This document shows, piece by piece, positions 10,001-17,610 of a stretch of 64,000 nt of DNA. A model generated the notes under the pieces. That model was not told the DNA's origin, searched no databases, and was given only the letters and a program-made list of their open reading frames with translations. The stretch lies in NCBI GenBank assembly GCA_045644465.1, contig JAZRGV010000008.1, positions 1-64,000 on the forward strand, read 5' to 3'. Every line of letters starts with the position of its first letter. Position 1 is the stretch's first letter. The stretch is from HGM04593 sp045644465 (GTDB lineage Bacteria; Bacteroidota; Bacteroidia; Bacteroidales; Bacteroidaceae). The translations under genes and the position numbers were made by a program.

Positions 10001-10597
10001 GTCAAGGACAATCAAAGGTGCATTGTTACCGTTGATAGACTTGTTACCACGCAATACGATTTTTGATGCACCACCGGCACCACCGGCACTCGGTGTAATT
10101 GTGATACCCGAAATCTTACCTTCGAGTGAGTTTACAAGGTTTGCATCTGGTGCTTTCAAAAGGTCATCTGCCTTTACAAGCTGTGTTGCGTAGGTCAATG
10201 ATTTCTCTTTACGCATAATACCCATAGCGGTAACGACAACCTCGTCGAGAGCTGTGCTCTCTTCTGCCATTACGAACTTGAGGTCCTTACCGTTCCACAC
10301 TTGGTCCTTACATGTGTAACCCATAAGCATTACACGAATTTCTGAACCATGTTTTACATTTCCAAGTTCAAAGTTTCCGTCAAAATCGACCGATGTAGAG
10401 TTGGTTGTTCCTACAACGAAAACAACGGCACCGAATACAGGTTCGCCATTCTCATCTACAACAGTTCCTTTTGCTGTGCCATACTGCTGTTGGTGTACAG
10501 CTGTTGCTGCCACTGCGTCTGCAACTGTCATGGTAAACATTGTTCCCATGATTGCGGCCATCAATAATGACTTTGCAACTGATTTTAGTAGTTTCAT
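7061..10597 (-). CDS. SusC/RagA-family TonB-dependent glycan transporter
   Basis: Outer-membrane importer energised by TonB. The 1178-residue protein has a signal peptide (about 1-31) and a carboxypeptidase-regulatory-like domain (about 41-112). The TonB box DEVVVTA is at 118-124. The plug contains the SusC-type motif LRGNKSINGNNAPLIVLDG at 182-200, and a long beta-barrel reaches the C-terminus, which ends in alternating residues (LNIKLNI). It is the first gene of the susC-susD pair and is followed on the same strand by the GH85-like enzyme, giving a minimal polysaccharide utilisation locus. No sigma/anti-sigma, hybrid two-component or SusR regulator is adjacent in the window, so its control is unknown. 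Confidence 0.95.
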   Translation of the reverse strand: MKLLKSVAKSLLMAAIMGTMFTMTVADAVAATAVHQQQYGTAKGTVVDENGEPVFGAVVFVVGTTNSTSVDFDGNFELGNVKHGSEIRVMLMGYTCKDQVWNGKDLKFVMAEESTALDEVVVTAMGIMRKEKSLTYATQLVKADDLLKAPDANLVNSLEGKISGITITPSAGGAGGASKIVLRGNKSINGNNAPLIVLDGVPMTNNIRGQQGSAEFLESNGSSEGSDPLSMINPDDIESMNVLKGANAAALYGSRAANGVIMITTKKGKEGKMEVTFNSNTNFDMPLLTPRLQNSYGAYRVNAANEGSIKYDSWGQRLNGTGKHILSTNADRLISPEGTIHNAYLRNFAKNDINDFYGTGIMTTNSVSVSGGTEKIQTYASYSNTYSQGMVESNRYDRNTFAFRQTYKLWDRITLNVNVNYNQAKTKNRVGGGTVGNPIYHLYTTPRDVDMDYYKNNYNLEGTWLSSQILAAEKEGEDLNGDGITGQQYYTGEQTYYEFDENGNITKYNNGYKELTGPMQQYPFVEARTNNPYWLSNMNFSENIEDRFSATFSGTLNIIEGLNLQARVSLDHTKYTSESGVYATTWGPTDMDRYGRYYLTNSRTNEIYTDYMLSYNKEFAKDWSISATAGYVGHTVKGNTVDTNIGQATVYVENNNAVTNVPDVINGFEPHYGHRGATRKSLSSDWDQAALATAQIGWKDVVFIDGSYRHDWYRPFKQFAYLGTKESYGYFGVGANAILSDIIKLPKWFDYAKYRLSYSEVGNSIPNAVYNAVSKNEGTGAVGGMQRNPFTPIPEKTKSFETGLEMQFLRDCLTADITYYNSAMHNSYLEIASTNGLPQPVNTGIIRNQGVEISLGYDWKINNNWRWQTNVNFSYNHNKIVETYEDKFENSKDITKDIIKGRIQQLYRKGNAYGDIYITDYTRYKNDIYVEYKTEMLPDENNVMVEQQVPYYNLEGKGELYHKAGDIYITNGKPSYGGYVDLKNNKIRTYEKNRKYQKYAGNLNSPYQLSWSNTFTYKNFSLYFLINGRIGGKVISMTEAYLDKFGASERSGEARLYAEKHNLYMEDGRHAIYLNDGRDKIAVEDYYTAMGESGSEEYIYDATNFRLRELSLGYTFRNLFGDYKNLSISFVCRNLFFIYKDAPVDPDVSISTANGFGGVDIFNYPSPRSFGLNIKLNI

Positions 10598-10683
10598 ATT
10601 AATTTTTATTAAGTTATATATTGTTTCTGTGTTATTTTTGGATAATTATTGAATATTTAATAAAATATCCTCTTATGCAATTT

Positions 10684-10691
10684 CAAAAATA
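10684..10691 (-). promoter_or_regulatory. Possible -7 element of the susC promoter
   Basis: Minus strand TATTTTTG matches TAnnTTTG, 86 bases upstream of the susC start. The region is very AT-rich, so a chance match is possible and no -33 element stands out. Confidence 0.35.
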
Positions 10692-10741
10692 ATAGATTAT
10701 TTTTATATAGGCTAATTTTTGTCTTTTTTTCTTACTTTTTA

Positions 10742-10783
10742 ATAAAAAAATCCTCATCCAATGTAATGTTGGATGAGGATTTT
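10742..10783 (-). terminator. Terminator of the korA-korB operon
   Basis: A perfect 15-bp stem (10747-10761 with 10769-10783) with a 7-base loop is followed on the minus strand by a run of T. It lies 17 bases past the korB stop. Confidence 0.92.
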
Positions 10784-10799
10784 ATAAGTGGCGTCGGGT

Positions 10800-11804
10800 T
10801 TATTTTATTTCCCAAGTTTCATTGGTCTCGAGCAACTCGCTGAAAGTATGGTATTTCTTGCTTTGCTTGACTTCTTCTATTTGTGCATGAACAGCTTCGT
10901 TGTAGGTGATAGCCTCCACATCGCGTATTATACCCAGTGCAATAGGGAAGTCCGGTCCTTCCATCAATGCCAATTTTAGGTGCAGTGTGGTATCCTTGCA
11001 GTGTGCATCATGAACAAGAATGTCGTTCTCGGTAATGCCATTCTCGCCAATCTTTACAACCTTTAATCCGAATCCTTCCTGCATAAGTCCGTACTCACGG
11101 TTCTCGCCGAACAGCATGGGTTTGCCATGTTCAAGGTAGATTGCGTTCTTTGCACGTCCTTCTTTAGTGTATATGCTCTCGTGTGTTCCGTTGTTGAATA
11201 TCACACAGTTCTGCAATACTTCGGTTACCGATGCGCCCTTGTGCTGTGCTGCAGCCTTCAGGCATGCTACAGCTCCTGCCATGTCTGTCGCAACGCATCG
11301 TGCAAAGAAGTTGCCGCGTGCGCCAAAGCATAGTTCTGCAGGGCGGAATGGGTCTTCCACTGTGCCATATGGCGATGATTTACTTACAAATCCGCGTGTT
11401 GATGTTGGTGAGTATTGGCCTTTGGTCAAGCCGTATATGCGGTTGTTCAGCAACACCATATTCAAGTCAATGTTGCGTCGTACTGCATGGATGAAATGGT
11501 TACCGCCAATGGCAAGGCCATCGCCGTCACCCGAGATTTGCCAAATCGTAAGGTCGGGGTTTGCAACCTTTGCTCCTGTAGCAATGGCTGCAGAACGGCC
11601 GTGTATGGTGTGGAAACCATATGTGTTCATGTAGTAGGGTAGGCGTGATGAACAGCCAATACCCGAAATTACTGCAATGTTATGCGGTGCTACACGGAGC
11701 TCACCCATTGCTTTATGTAGTGCGCCAAGGAATGAATGGTCACCACAACCCGGACACCAACGTGGCTGTCCGAACTTATAATCCTGTGCTGTATAGTCGC
11801 TCAT
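10800..11804 (-). CDS. korB: 2-oxoglutarate:ferredoxin oxidoreductase, beta subunit
   Basis: Thiamine-diphosphate-binding subunit of the enzyme that interconverts 2-oxoglutarate and succinyl-CoA with ferredoxin. The 334-residue protein has the N-terminal WCPGC (16-20), and the ThDP motif starting at GDGDG (92-96) and closing with NN at 120-121. Next comes GLTKGQYSPTS, which is typical of the KorB/OorB branch. It begins 3 bases after korA, so expression is coupled. Substrate preference (2-oxoglutarate rather than pyruvate or branched-chain acids) is inferred from resemblance to KorB. Confidence 0.9.
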   Translation of the reverse strand: MSDYTAQDYKFGQPRWCPGCGDHSFLGALHKAMGELRVAPHNIAVISGIGCSSRLPYYMNTYGFHTIHGRSAAIATGAKVANPDLTIWQISGDGDGLAIGGNHFIHAVRRNIDLNMVLLNNRIYGLTKGQYSPTSTRGFVSKSSPYGTVEDPFRPAELCFGARGNFFARCVATDMAGAVACLKAAAQHKGASVTEVLQNCVIFNNGTHESIYTKEGRAKNAIYLEHGKPMLFGENREYGLMQEGFGLKVVKIGENGITENDILVHDAHCKDTTLHLKLALMEGPDFPIALGIIRDVEAITYNEAVHAQIEEVKQSKKYHTFSELLETNETWEIK

Positions 11805-11807
11805 CTC

Positions 11808-13661
11808 TTATCCCTCCATTATTTTTGTGAATTCCTCTACAAGTGTTGCAACGGTGAACGGCTGTCCCTTCACTTCGTTGTAACGGTGTAGTTTGATGTC
11901 GCTTATCTTTGTCTGCAGATATCCTGCGAACTGTCCCATGTTCTGCTCTGCAACAACAATCTTGTTGTATCTGCGAAGCACCTCTTCGGTGTTGCGTGGC
12001 AATGGGTTTATGTATTGGAAGTGTGCCAAGGCTACTTTCTTGCCTTCTTTGTTCATTTGCTGCATTGCTTCGCATAGGTGGCCGTATGTACCTCCAAAGC
12101 CAACAATAAGCAAATCGGCATCCTTGTCGCCTTCAACTTGCAATTCTGGTATCTCCAGAGCAATCTTTTCCACCTTTCTTGCACGTGTCTCAACCATATT
12201 ATGATGGTTGGCTGGGTCGTTGCTTATGGCTCCTGTTGCCGCGCTCTTTTCCAAACCTCCTATGCGGTGTGTGAATCCGGGCGTGCCGGGAACAGCCCAA
12301 TAACGTACATCGTTCTCTGGGTTACGTTTGTATGGTGTCCATCCCTCCTGCATTTCTGGTGTTACGTATGGTGGAACAATAGCAGGATAGTTCTTAATGT
12401 CGGGAAGTCTCCATGCCGATGAACCATTGGCTATGAATGCATCGGTGAGAAGAATAACCGGTGTCATATGCTCTACTGCTATCTTACATGCGTTGAATGC
12501 TGCGTCGAAGCAGTTTGTTGGTGATGTAGCTGCTATTACGGGTATGGGGCTCTCGCCGTTACGTCCGTATAGTGCCTGCAACAGGTCGGTTTGCTCACTC
12601 TTGGTGGGCAATCCTGTTGATGGGCCACCACGCTGCACGTTTATGATTACAAGAGGCAACTCTGTTATTACAGCAAGGTTTATTGCCTCGCTCTTTAAAC
12701 AAACACCGGGGCCTGATGTTGATGTACATGCCAACGCTCCTGCGTAGGCTGCTCCTACAGCCGATGCACAACCGGCAATTTCGTCTTCGGCCTGCATTGT
12801 TATTACACCAAGTGACTTGTGTTTTGCAAGCTCATGCAGAATGTCTGTAGCAGGGGTGATAGGGTATGAACCAAGGAATAGTCGCATTCCGGCTTTCTCG
12901 GCTGCAGCAATTAGTCCGTATGCTGTAGCTTTGTTACCATTGATGTCCATGTAACGACCTTTTTTCTTGTCGCTATCGCTCTCTATGCTATATGTGTGCG
13001 CTATAGATGTATGGGTGTTGTGTCCCATATCGTATCCAGCACGTAATGCCTTGATGTTTGCTTCAGCAATTTCCGGTTTCTTTGCAAATTTTGCGCTGAG
13101 CATGTTTTCGGCAAGTGACAAGTCGCGGTCATATATCCAGCACACAAGTCCCAATGCAACCATATTTTTGCAACGTACGATACTCTTGTTGTCGAGCCCG
13201 CTATCTTTTAGTGTCTCTTGGCACAGCGATGTTATAGGGCATGGCACAACTTCGCAAGTAATTCCAAGCTCTGCTATTGGGTCGCTTGTCTTGAACTCAG
13301 CCTTTTGAAGATCTTTCTCGGTGAAAGAGTCGGTGTCTATGATTATAGCACCTGTTGGCTTGCAATACTTGTGCTGTGTCTTCAATGCGGCGGGGTTCAT
13401 GGCTATAAGTACGTCGCATTGGTCACCAGGGGTAAGTACCTTATCGGCTCCGATATGTACCTGAAAACCCGAAACACCTGTTAGTACGCCTTGTGGGGCG
13501 CGTATATCGGCCGGATAGTCTGGGAATGTACATATGTCATTTCCCACTGTTGCCGAAATGGTGGAGAAAATTGTTCCTGCCAACTGCATTCCGTCGCCGG
13601 AGTCGCCGGAAAAACGGACTGCAATGCGGTCCACTTTTTGTTTGTTTTCTGTGTTTGCCAT
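11808..13661 (-). CDS. korA: 2-oxoglutarate:ferredoxin oxidoreductase, fused gamma-alpha subunit
   Basis: Partner of KorB. The start at 13661 gives MANTENKQKVDRIAVRFSGD (617 residues); an upstream in-frame ATG at 13700 adds a poorly conserved tail and is less likely. Residues about 10-190 form the gamma-type domain (SGDSGDGMQLAG near the start). The remainder is the alpha domain with the pyrimidine-binding segment SGPGVCLKSEAINLA and the RGGPSTGLPTKSEQTDLLQA motif. No separate delta-type ferredoxin subunit is encoded nearby, so an external ferredoxin is expected. It leads the two-gene operon. Confidence 0.9.
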   Translation of the reverse strand: MANTENKQKVDRIAVRFSGDSGDGMQLAGTIFSTISATVGNDICTFPDYPADIRAPQGVLTGVSGFQVHIGADKVLTPGDQCDVLIAMNPAALKTQHKYCKPTGAIIIDTDSFTEKDLQKAEFKTSDPIAELGITCEVVPCPITSLCQETLKDSGLDNKSIVRCKNMVALGLVCWIYDRDLSLAENMLSAKFAKKPEIAEANIKALRAGYDMGHNTHTSIAHTYSIESDSDKKKGRYMDINGNKATAYGLIAAAEKAGMRLFLGSYPITPATDILHELAKHKSLGVITMQAEDEIAGCASAVGAAYAGALACTSTSGPGVCLKSEAINLAVITELPLVIINVQRGGPSTGLPTKSEQTDLLQALYGRNGESPIPVIAATSPTNCFDAAFNACKIAVEHMTPVILLTDAFIANGSSAWRLPDIKNYPAIVPPYVTPEMQEGWTPYKRNPENDVRYWAVPGTPGFTHRIGGLEKSAATGAISNDPANHHNMVETRARKVEKIALEIPELQVEGDKDADLLIVGFGGTYGHLCEAMQQMNKEGKKVALAHFQYINPLPRNTEEVLRRYNKIVVAEQNMGQFAGYLQTKISDIKLHRYNEVKGQPFTVATLVEEFTKIMEG

Positions 13662-13726
13662 ATTATGGTTTTGTTTGTTGCCGTCAAATTTCGTAAACAT
13701 TTATGAAAAGAAGAAATATTTTCTAT

Positions 13727-13762
13727 AAAAAAATAAAAAGCAAACGAAAACGTTTGCTTTTT
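13727..13762 (-). terminator. Terminator after the efflux-associated barrel gene
   Basis: A perfect 12-bp stem (13735-13746 with 13751-13762) and AAAA loop, followed on the minus strand by T-rich sequence, directly after the stop of the gene ending at 13770. It closes the long operon that starts at the efflux adaptor. Confidence 0.9.
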
Positions 13763-13769
13763 GTCTGTA

Positions 13770-16250
13770 TTACATCTCTCCCATGCCGTCCATGTCGTCA
13801 TATCCGCTGTTTGATATCTCTTGGGGCTTGCGTTTCGGCATCTTTGCTTTCATATTTCCGAAGTTGTATGTCAGTGTAAAACCGAATGTGCGCCCACCGT
13901 GCGAGTTTTTGCTGTCGCGATAGAAATTATCGTTGACGGTTATCGAATGACGACTGCGTGAGTCGAGTAGGTCGCGTGCGTTGAGGCTGAGGCTCCAGTT
14001 TTGGTTGAACATCTTGCGTAGGCCAATGTCGAGCATATAGTCGGGCTCACGGTATCCCTGTGCCACAATGCGGCGTGCATTGTATCGTCCTGTCACTTGC
14101 ATGGTTATGCTCCATGGCAATATTACGCTTGCTGTCATACGTGCGTTCCACGAGAAGTTCTCTTCGGGTGTTCCTGTTATCTCGTGGTTGTTGATGGTAT
14201 ATTTGAAAGCATCTAGTTTATAATAGAAAAGGTTGATGCTTGTTGTTAGGTCGAGAATCTTGAAAAGCTTGTTCTTGCCTATAATTTCAAGACCTGCCGA
14301 CTGTGTCTGTGCCACATTTTCATGGGTGGTGTATATCACTTTTCCTTCGTTGTAACTTATGCGTTCTATTACGTCGTCAGTTGTACGGTAGTATGCGCTT
14401 AACGAAAGCGTGTGCTTCTCCCAGTTCTTAATGTAGTTCAACTCATATGCATTGGAGTATTCTGGGGTGAGCTCCGGGTTTCCGTAAGAGATGTTGGTCG
14501 AGTCGCTGATGTTCTTGAAACTGTTGAGCTGTCCGCCCCATGGACGGCGCAAACGGCGTGTATAGTTCGTCTGTATCTCATGCCCGTCACTTATCTCGTA
14601 GCTGATGAATGCACTGGGGAATAATTTAAAGAAGTTGCTGTGGCTGTATGCTTTTTCACTGCCGGTCTGCACATCGTTCCAGTCGGTTGAACGTGTACTT
14701 ACCTCCCAATACTCACCACGAAGTCCCAACTGGTATCCTAATTTGCCAACTCTTCCCGAGTATGTGCCGTACAAAGCGTGAGTCTGCTGCTTATAGTCGA
14801 ATACGTTATACAAATTGTGGTCGGGGGTGCTGTGCTTTTCGTCGGTGTATGTTATTACAGGGCTGTTGTCTTTTGCGAAATCACCTTTGTATCCCGCTTC
14901 AATACGATGATTTTCATTTATCTTATATTGGTAGTCGAGTTTTATCTCTGTCTTGTCGCTTCTGTTTCGGTTATCCTGGAATTGGTAACTATTCACGGTG
15001 TCACCTGTTTCTTTATTAACGGTCTCCTGGCGGTATGTTGCTCCACGTGATTGTTGCCATGAGTGATGTCCCACCGACAAGTCTATAAAATGTGTATCGC
15101 TCCAACGGTGTGTGTAGCCAAGTTCTACGTTGTACATACGTGGCTTGCCATTCTGGTCGGTGGTGCGTGTCATTAGCTCGGTAGGTTCCAGAATGTTGCC
15201 GTCTGCATCAAGGCTGCCGCTTTGGGCATTGATGTTGCTTATATGTTTTCCACCGCCAAACATTCCTGTAACATTGGCAAAAACATCATCGTTTTTTGTT
15301 ATATGCCATGTTATTCCTGCACGTGCGAAGATGTTGTTCGGGTTATGGCTACCTACGCTTGTCTGATTATGAAAACTCTGCTGGTCAAAATATTTTGTAT
15401 TGGTATATCCTTTGTTTTTGAAGCGCATGTTACGATAGTTTAGCCCCACATACGCATCAATAATACCACTGCTGTAGTTTGCGTTTGCTCCCACATTGAA
15501 TCCGCCTCGTGTATCGGCTCCGGCCTGTGCATTTCCGTAATATCCGGCTTTGCGGTCACGTTTAAGAATGATGTTGATTATTCCGGCAGTACCCTCGGGG
15601 GAGTGTTTAGCCGATGGGTTGGTTATAACTTCTATGCGCTCAATAGAACCTGCCGGCAACTGCTGTAGGATGTCGCCTTGATTGTCGTTTGTGAGTCCGC
15701 TTGACTTGCCGTTAATCCACACTGTAACACTTTCGCTACCTCGTAGCGAAACGGTACCTTCGGTATCGACTTCAACCGATGGAATGTCAGCCAAAACATC
15801 GCTTGCCGTACCTCCTGCAGTGGCGATACTTTGGTCAACCGAGAATACTCTCTTGTCAATGTCAAAGCTCATTTGCGAGCGTTGTTCCGTTACCACTACC
15901 TCTTTTAGTAGTTTTCTGTCACTCTTTAATTTTACAGTGCCAATATTGTTACGTGTTGCAGCAACGTTTATGCTACGGCTATCGTTGTGGTATCCTACAT
16001 AAGAGAATTTTATTGTGTATTTCCCTATTTTAACGTTGGGTAATTCAAATGTTCCGTCATCTTCAGTGCTGCATCCTGCAATAGGGGCAGTGCTTCCTTC
16101 TGGGACAAGAGCGATAGTTACAAAACCCAATGGTTCATTGCTTTCGCCATCGATTACCTTACCGCATATAGTGCCTGTTGTTTGTGCTGTCATTTCTATA
16201 GGCAACACAAACAACACTGTGTATAATACAAACTTAATTATTGATTTCAA
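13770..16250 (-). CDS. TonB-dependent-receptor-like outer-membrane beta-barrel protein
   Basis: An 826-residue outer-membrane protein with a signal peptide (about 1-22) and a carboxypeptidase-regulatory-like domain (about 25-108). A TonB-box-like KEVVV is at 116-120, and a short plug (about 130-235, including VWINGKSSGL) precedes a beta-barrel of the outer-membrane beta-barrel family (Pfam PF14905 type). It is not a SusC: there is no SusC plug signature and no SusD beside it. It starts 40 bases after the TolC stop of the efflux operon with no visible terminator between, so it is probably cotranscribed. The ligand is unknown; a tie to efflux or envelope stress is inference from position only. 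The tail is Met- and Gly-rich. Confidence 0.82.
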   Translation of the reverse strand: MKSIIKFVLYTVLFVLPIEMTAQTTGTICGKVIDGESNEPLGFVTIALVPEGSTAPIAGCSTEDDGTFELPNVKIGKYTIKFSYVGYHNDSRSINVAATRNNIGTVKLKSDRKLLKEVVVTEQRSQMSFDIDKRVFSVDQSIATAGGTASDVLADIPSVEVDTEGTVSLRGSESVTVWINGKSSGLTNDNQGDILQQLPAGSIERIEVITNPSAKHSPEGTAGIINIILKRDRKAGYYGNAQAGADTRGGFNVGANANYSSGIIDAYVGLNYRNMRFKNKGYTNTKYFDQQSFHNQTSVGSHNPNNIFARAGITWHITKNDDVFANVTGMFGGGKHISNINAQSGSLDADGNILEPTELMTRTTDQNGKPRMYNVELGYTHRWSDTHFIDLSVGHHSWQQSRGATYRQETVNKETGDTVNSYQFQDNRNRSDKTEIKLDYQYKINENHRIEAGYKGDFAKDNSPVITYTDEKHSTPDHNLYNVFDYKQQTHALYGTYSGRVGKLGYQLGLRGEYWEVSTRSTDWNDVQTGSEKAYSHSNFFKLFPSAFISYEISDGHEIQTNYTRRLRRPWGGQLNSFKNISDSTNISYGNPELTPEYSNAYELNYIKNWEKHTLSLSAYYRTTDDVIERISYNEGKVIYTTHENVAQTQSAGLEIIGKNKLFKILDLTTSINLFYYKLDAFKYTINNHEITGTPEENFSWNARMTASVILPWSITMQVTGRYNARRIVAQGYREPDYMLDIGLRKMFNQNWSLSLNARDLLDSRSRHSITVNDNFYRDSKNSHGGRTFGFTLTYNFGNMKAKMPKRKPQEISNSGYDDMDGMGEM

Positions 16251-16290
16251 ATTTTCTTATTATATATAAGGTTATATAATGGAATAACTC

Positions 16291-17610
16291 TTATTTGATG
16301 AAATTTGTTATCTTTCCGCTTATCTGCATCAGAGAAATTTCACATAGTTTAGTATCATATTCAACAGCAAGCAAACGCTCCTCTGCATCTAAAAGGCTCT
16401 GTTGTGCCTCACGCATCTCAATACCTGAGAGGTCGCCTAGCATGTAACGCTCCTTGGCAATCTCGTGGTTCTCGCGTGCAGTGATTACGTTTGTCTTCTC
16501 CAGATTGAGCAGCTCAAGATTGTTCTGGTATGCCTGCCACAGGTTGCCCAGGTCGGCTTTGAGCGACAGTTCTAACCTATCGCGTGTAAGTTTCACATTC
16601 TCCATTTCAATCTTTGCATTGCGCATTTCGCGGCGACGATTGCCGTTCCACAAAGTGAAACCTATGCTGATGCCTGCATTTCCACCCCATGCATGGCGAC
16701 GTATAACGGTATTGTTGCCGTATTTGTTGAAGCCGTAGTCGTATCCAGCCTTGAATTTGACATATGGATAGTTGCGCGACAGCACTTTTTTATAGTCAAG
16801 TTCTGCCAATGCATTGTTCTGTCCGGCAAGCAACAGGGTTGCGTTGTTGCTGAGAGTGTTGTTCCACAAATCTACAAAGTCAAGAGTGTCGTTTATAATA
16901 ATGACCTTTTCCTCTGTCTCGATGGGGGTATATACTTGATCTATTGCCATCATCTCGTTCAAAGCAATGCGCGATGTGATTACAATCTCCTGCTGTTTCA
17001 TGTATTGTGCGCTATCGGCGTTGAAATCGACTTTTGCCTGCTGGTAGTCAAGGCGCGAGAAGTTACCGATATTGTATCTCTCCTCAACAATACGTAAACG
17101 CTCCTTCGAAAGCAACACTGCATTATAGTAGTTGTTCAGACGCAGACGTTGTTGTATAAAGTTATAATACTCGGCTGCCATTTGAGAGATGAAGTCTTCT
17201 ATGGCTATGCGTGTGTTGGTCTCGCCCATGCGTTCAAGTTCTTTCAACTGTTTGTAGTTTGTGCTTATGTTGAATCCGTCAAAGATGGTCCAGTTAAGGT
17301 TCAGTCCGGCATTGGCCACTTGGTCAAACGCATTGCGTGTTTTTTGTATCTCTCCTGTTCCGCGCATTTCTGAATTGTTGCTGTTCAACTGTGCGTCGTA
17401 ACCGGCACTTAAGTCGAGTGTTGGCAAGTATCCGGCATTGGCAAGGGTAGCATTGTTTTTGCTTATCTGCTCTTCGTTGCGTGTTATGCGCAGTGAGTAG
17501 TTGTTTTCCAAGCCAATCTCAATACATCTGCTCAATGTATAAGCCTGTTCCTGAGCTGTTGCAAACAGCATAGGCAGAGTAAACAAGGTATATATTATCA
17601 GTCGTTTCAT
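16291..17610 (-). CDS. TolC-family outer-membrane efflux channel
   Basis: Outer-membrane exit duct for the adjacent RND pump. The 439-residue protein has a signal peptide (about 1-19) and two homologous halves of long amphipathic helices and short strands, as in TolC. The ARENHEIAKERYMLGDLSGIEM stretch near the C-terminus is split here as AREN.., ..ERYMLGDLSG, a typical TolC-repeat end. Its ATG overlaps the pump stop by four bases (ATGA), indicating translational coupling. Confidence 0.93.
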   Translation of the reverse strand: MKRLIIYTLFTLPMLFATAQEQAYTLSRCIEIGLENNYSLRITRNEEQISKNNATLANAGYLPTLDLSAGYDAQLNSNNSEMRGTGEIQKTRNAFDQVANAGLNLNWTIFDGFNISTNYKQLKELERMGETNTRIAIEDFISQMAAEYYNFIQQRLRLNNYYNAVLLSKERLRIVEERYNIGNFSRLDYQQAKVDFNADSAQYMKQQEIVITSRIALNEMMAIDQVYTPIETEEKVIIINDTLDFVDLWNNTLSNNATLLLAGQNNALAELDYKKVLSRNYPYVKFKAGYDYGFNKYGNNTVIRRHAWGGNAGISIGFTLWNGNRRREMRNAKIEMENVKLTRDRLELSLKADLGNLWQAYQNNLELLNLEKTNVITARENHEIAKERYMLGDLSGIEMREAQQSLLDAEERLLAVEYDTKLCEISLMQISGKITNFIK

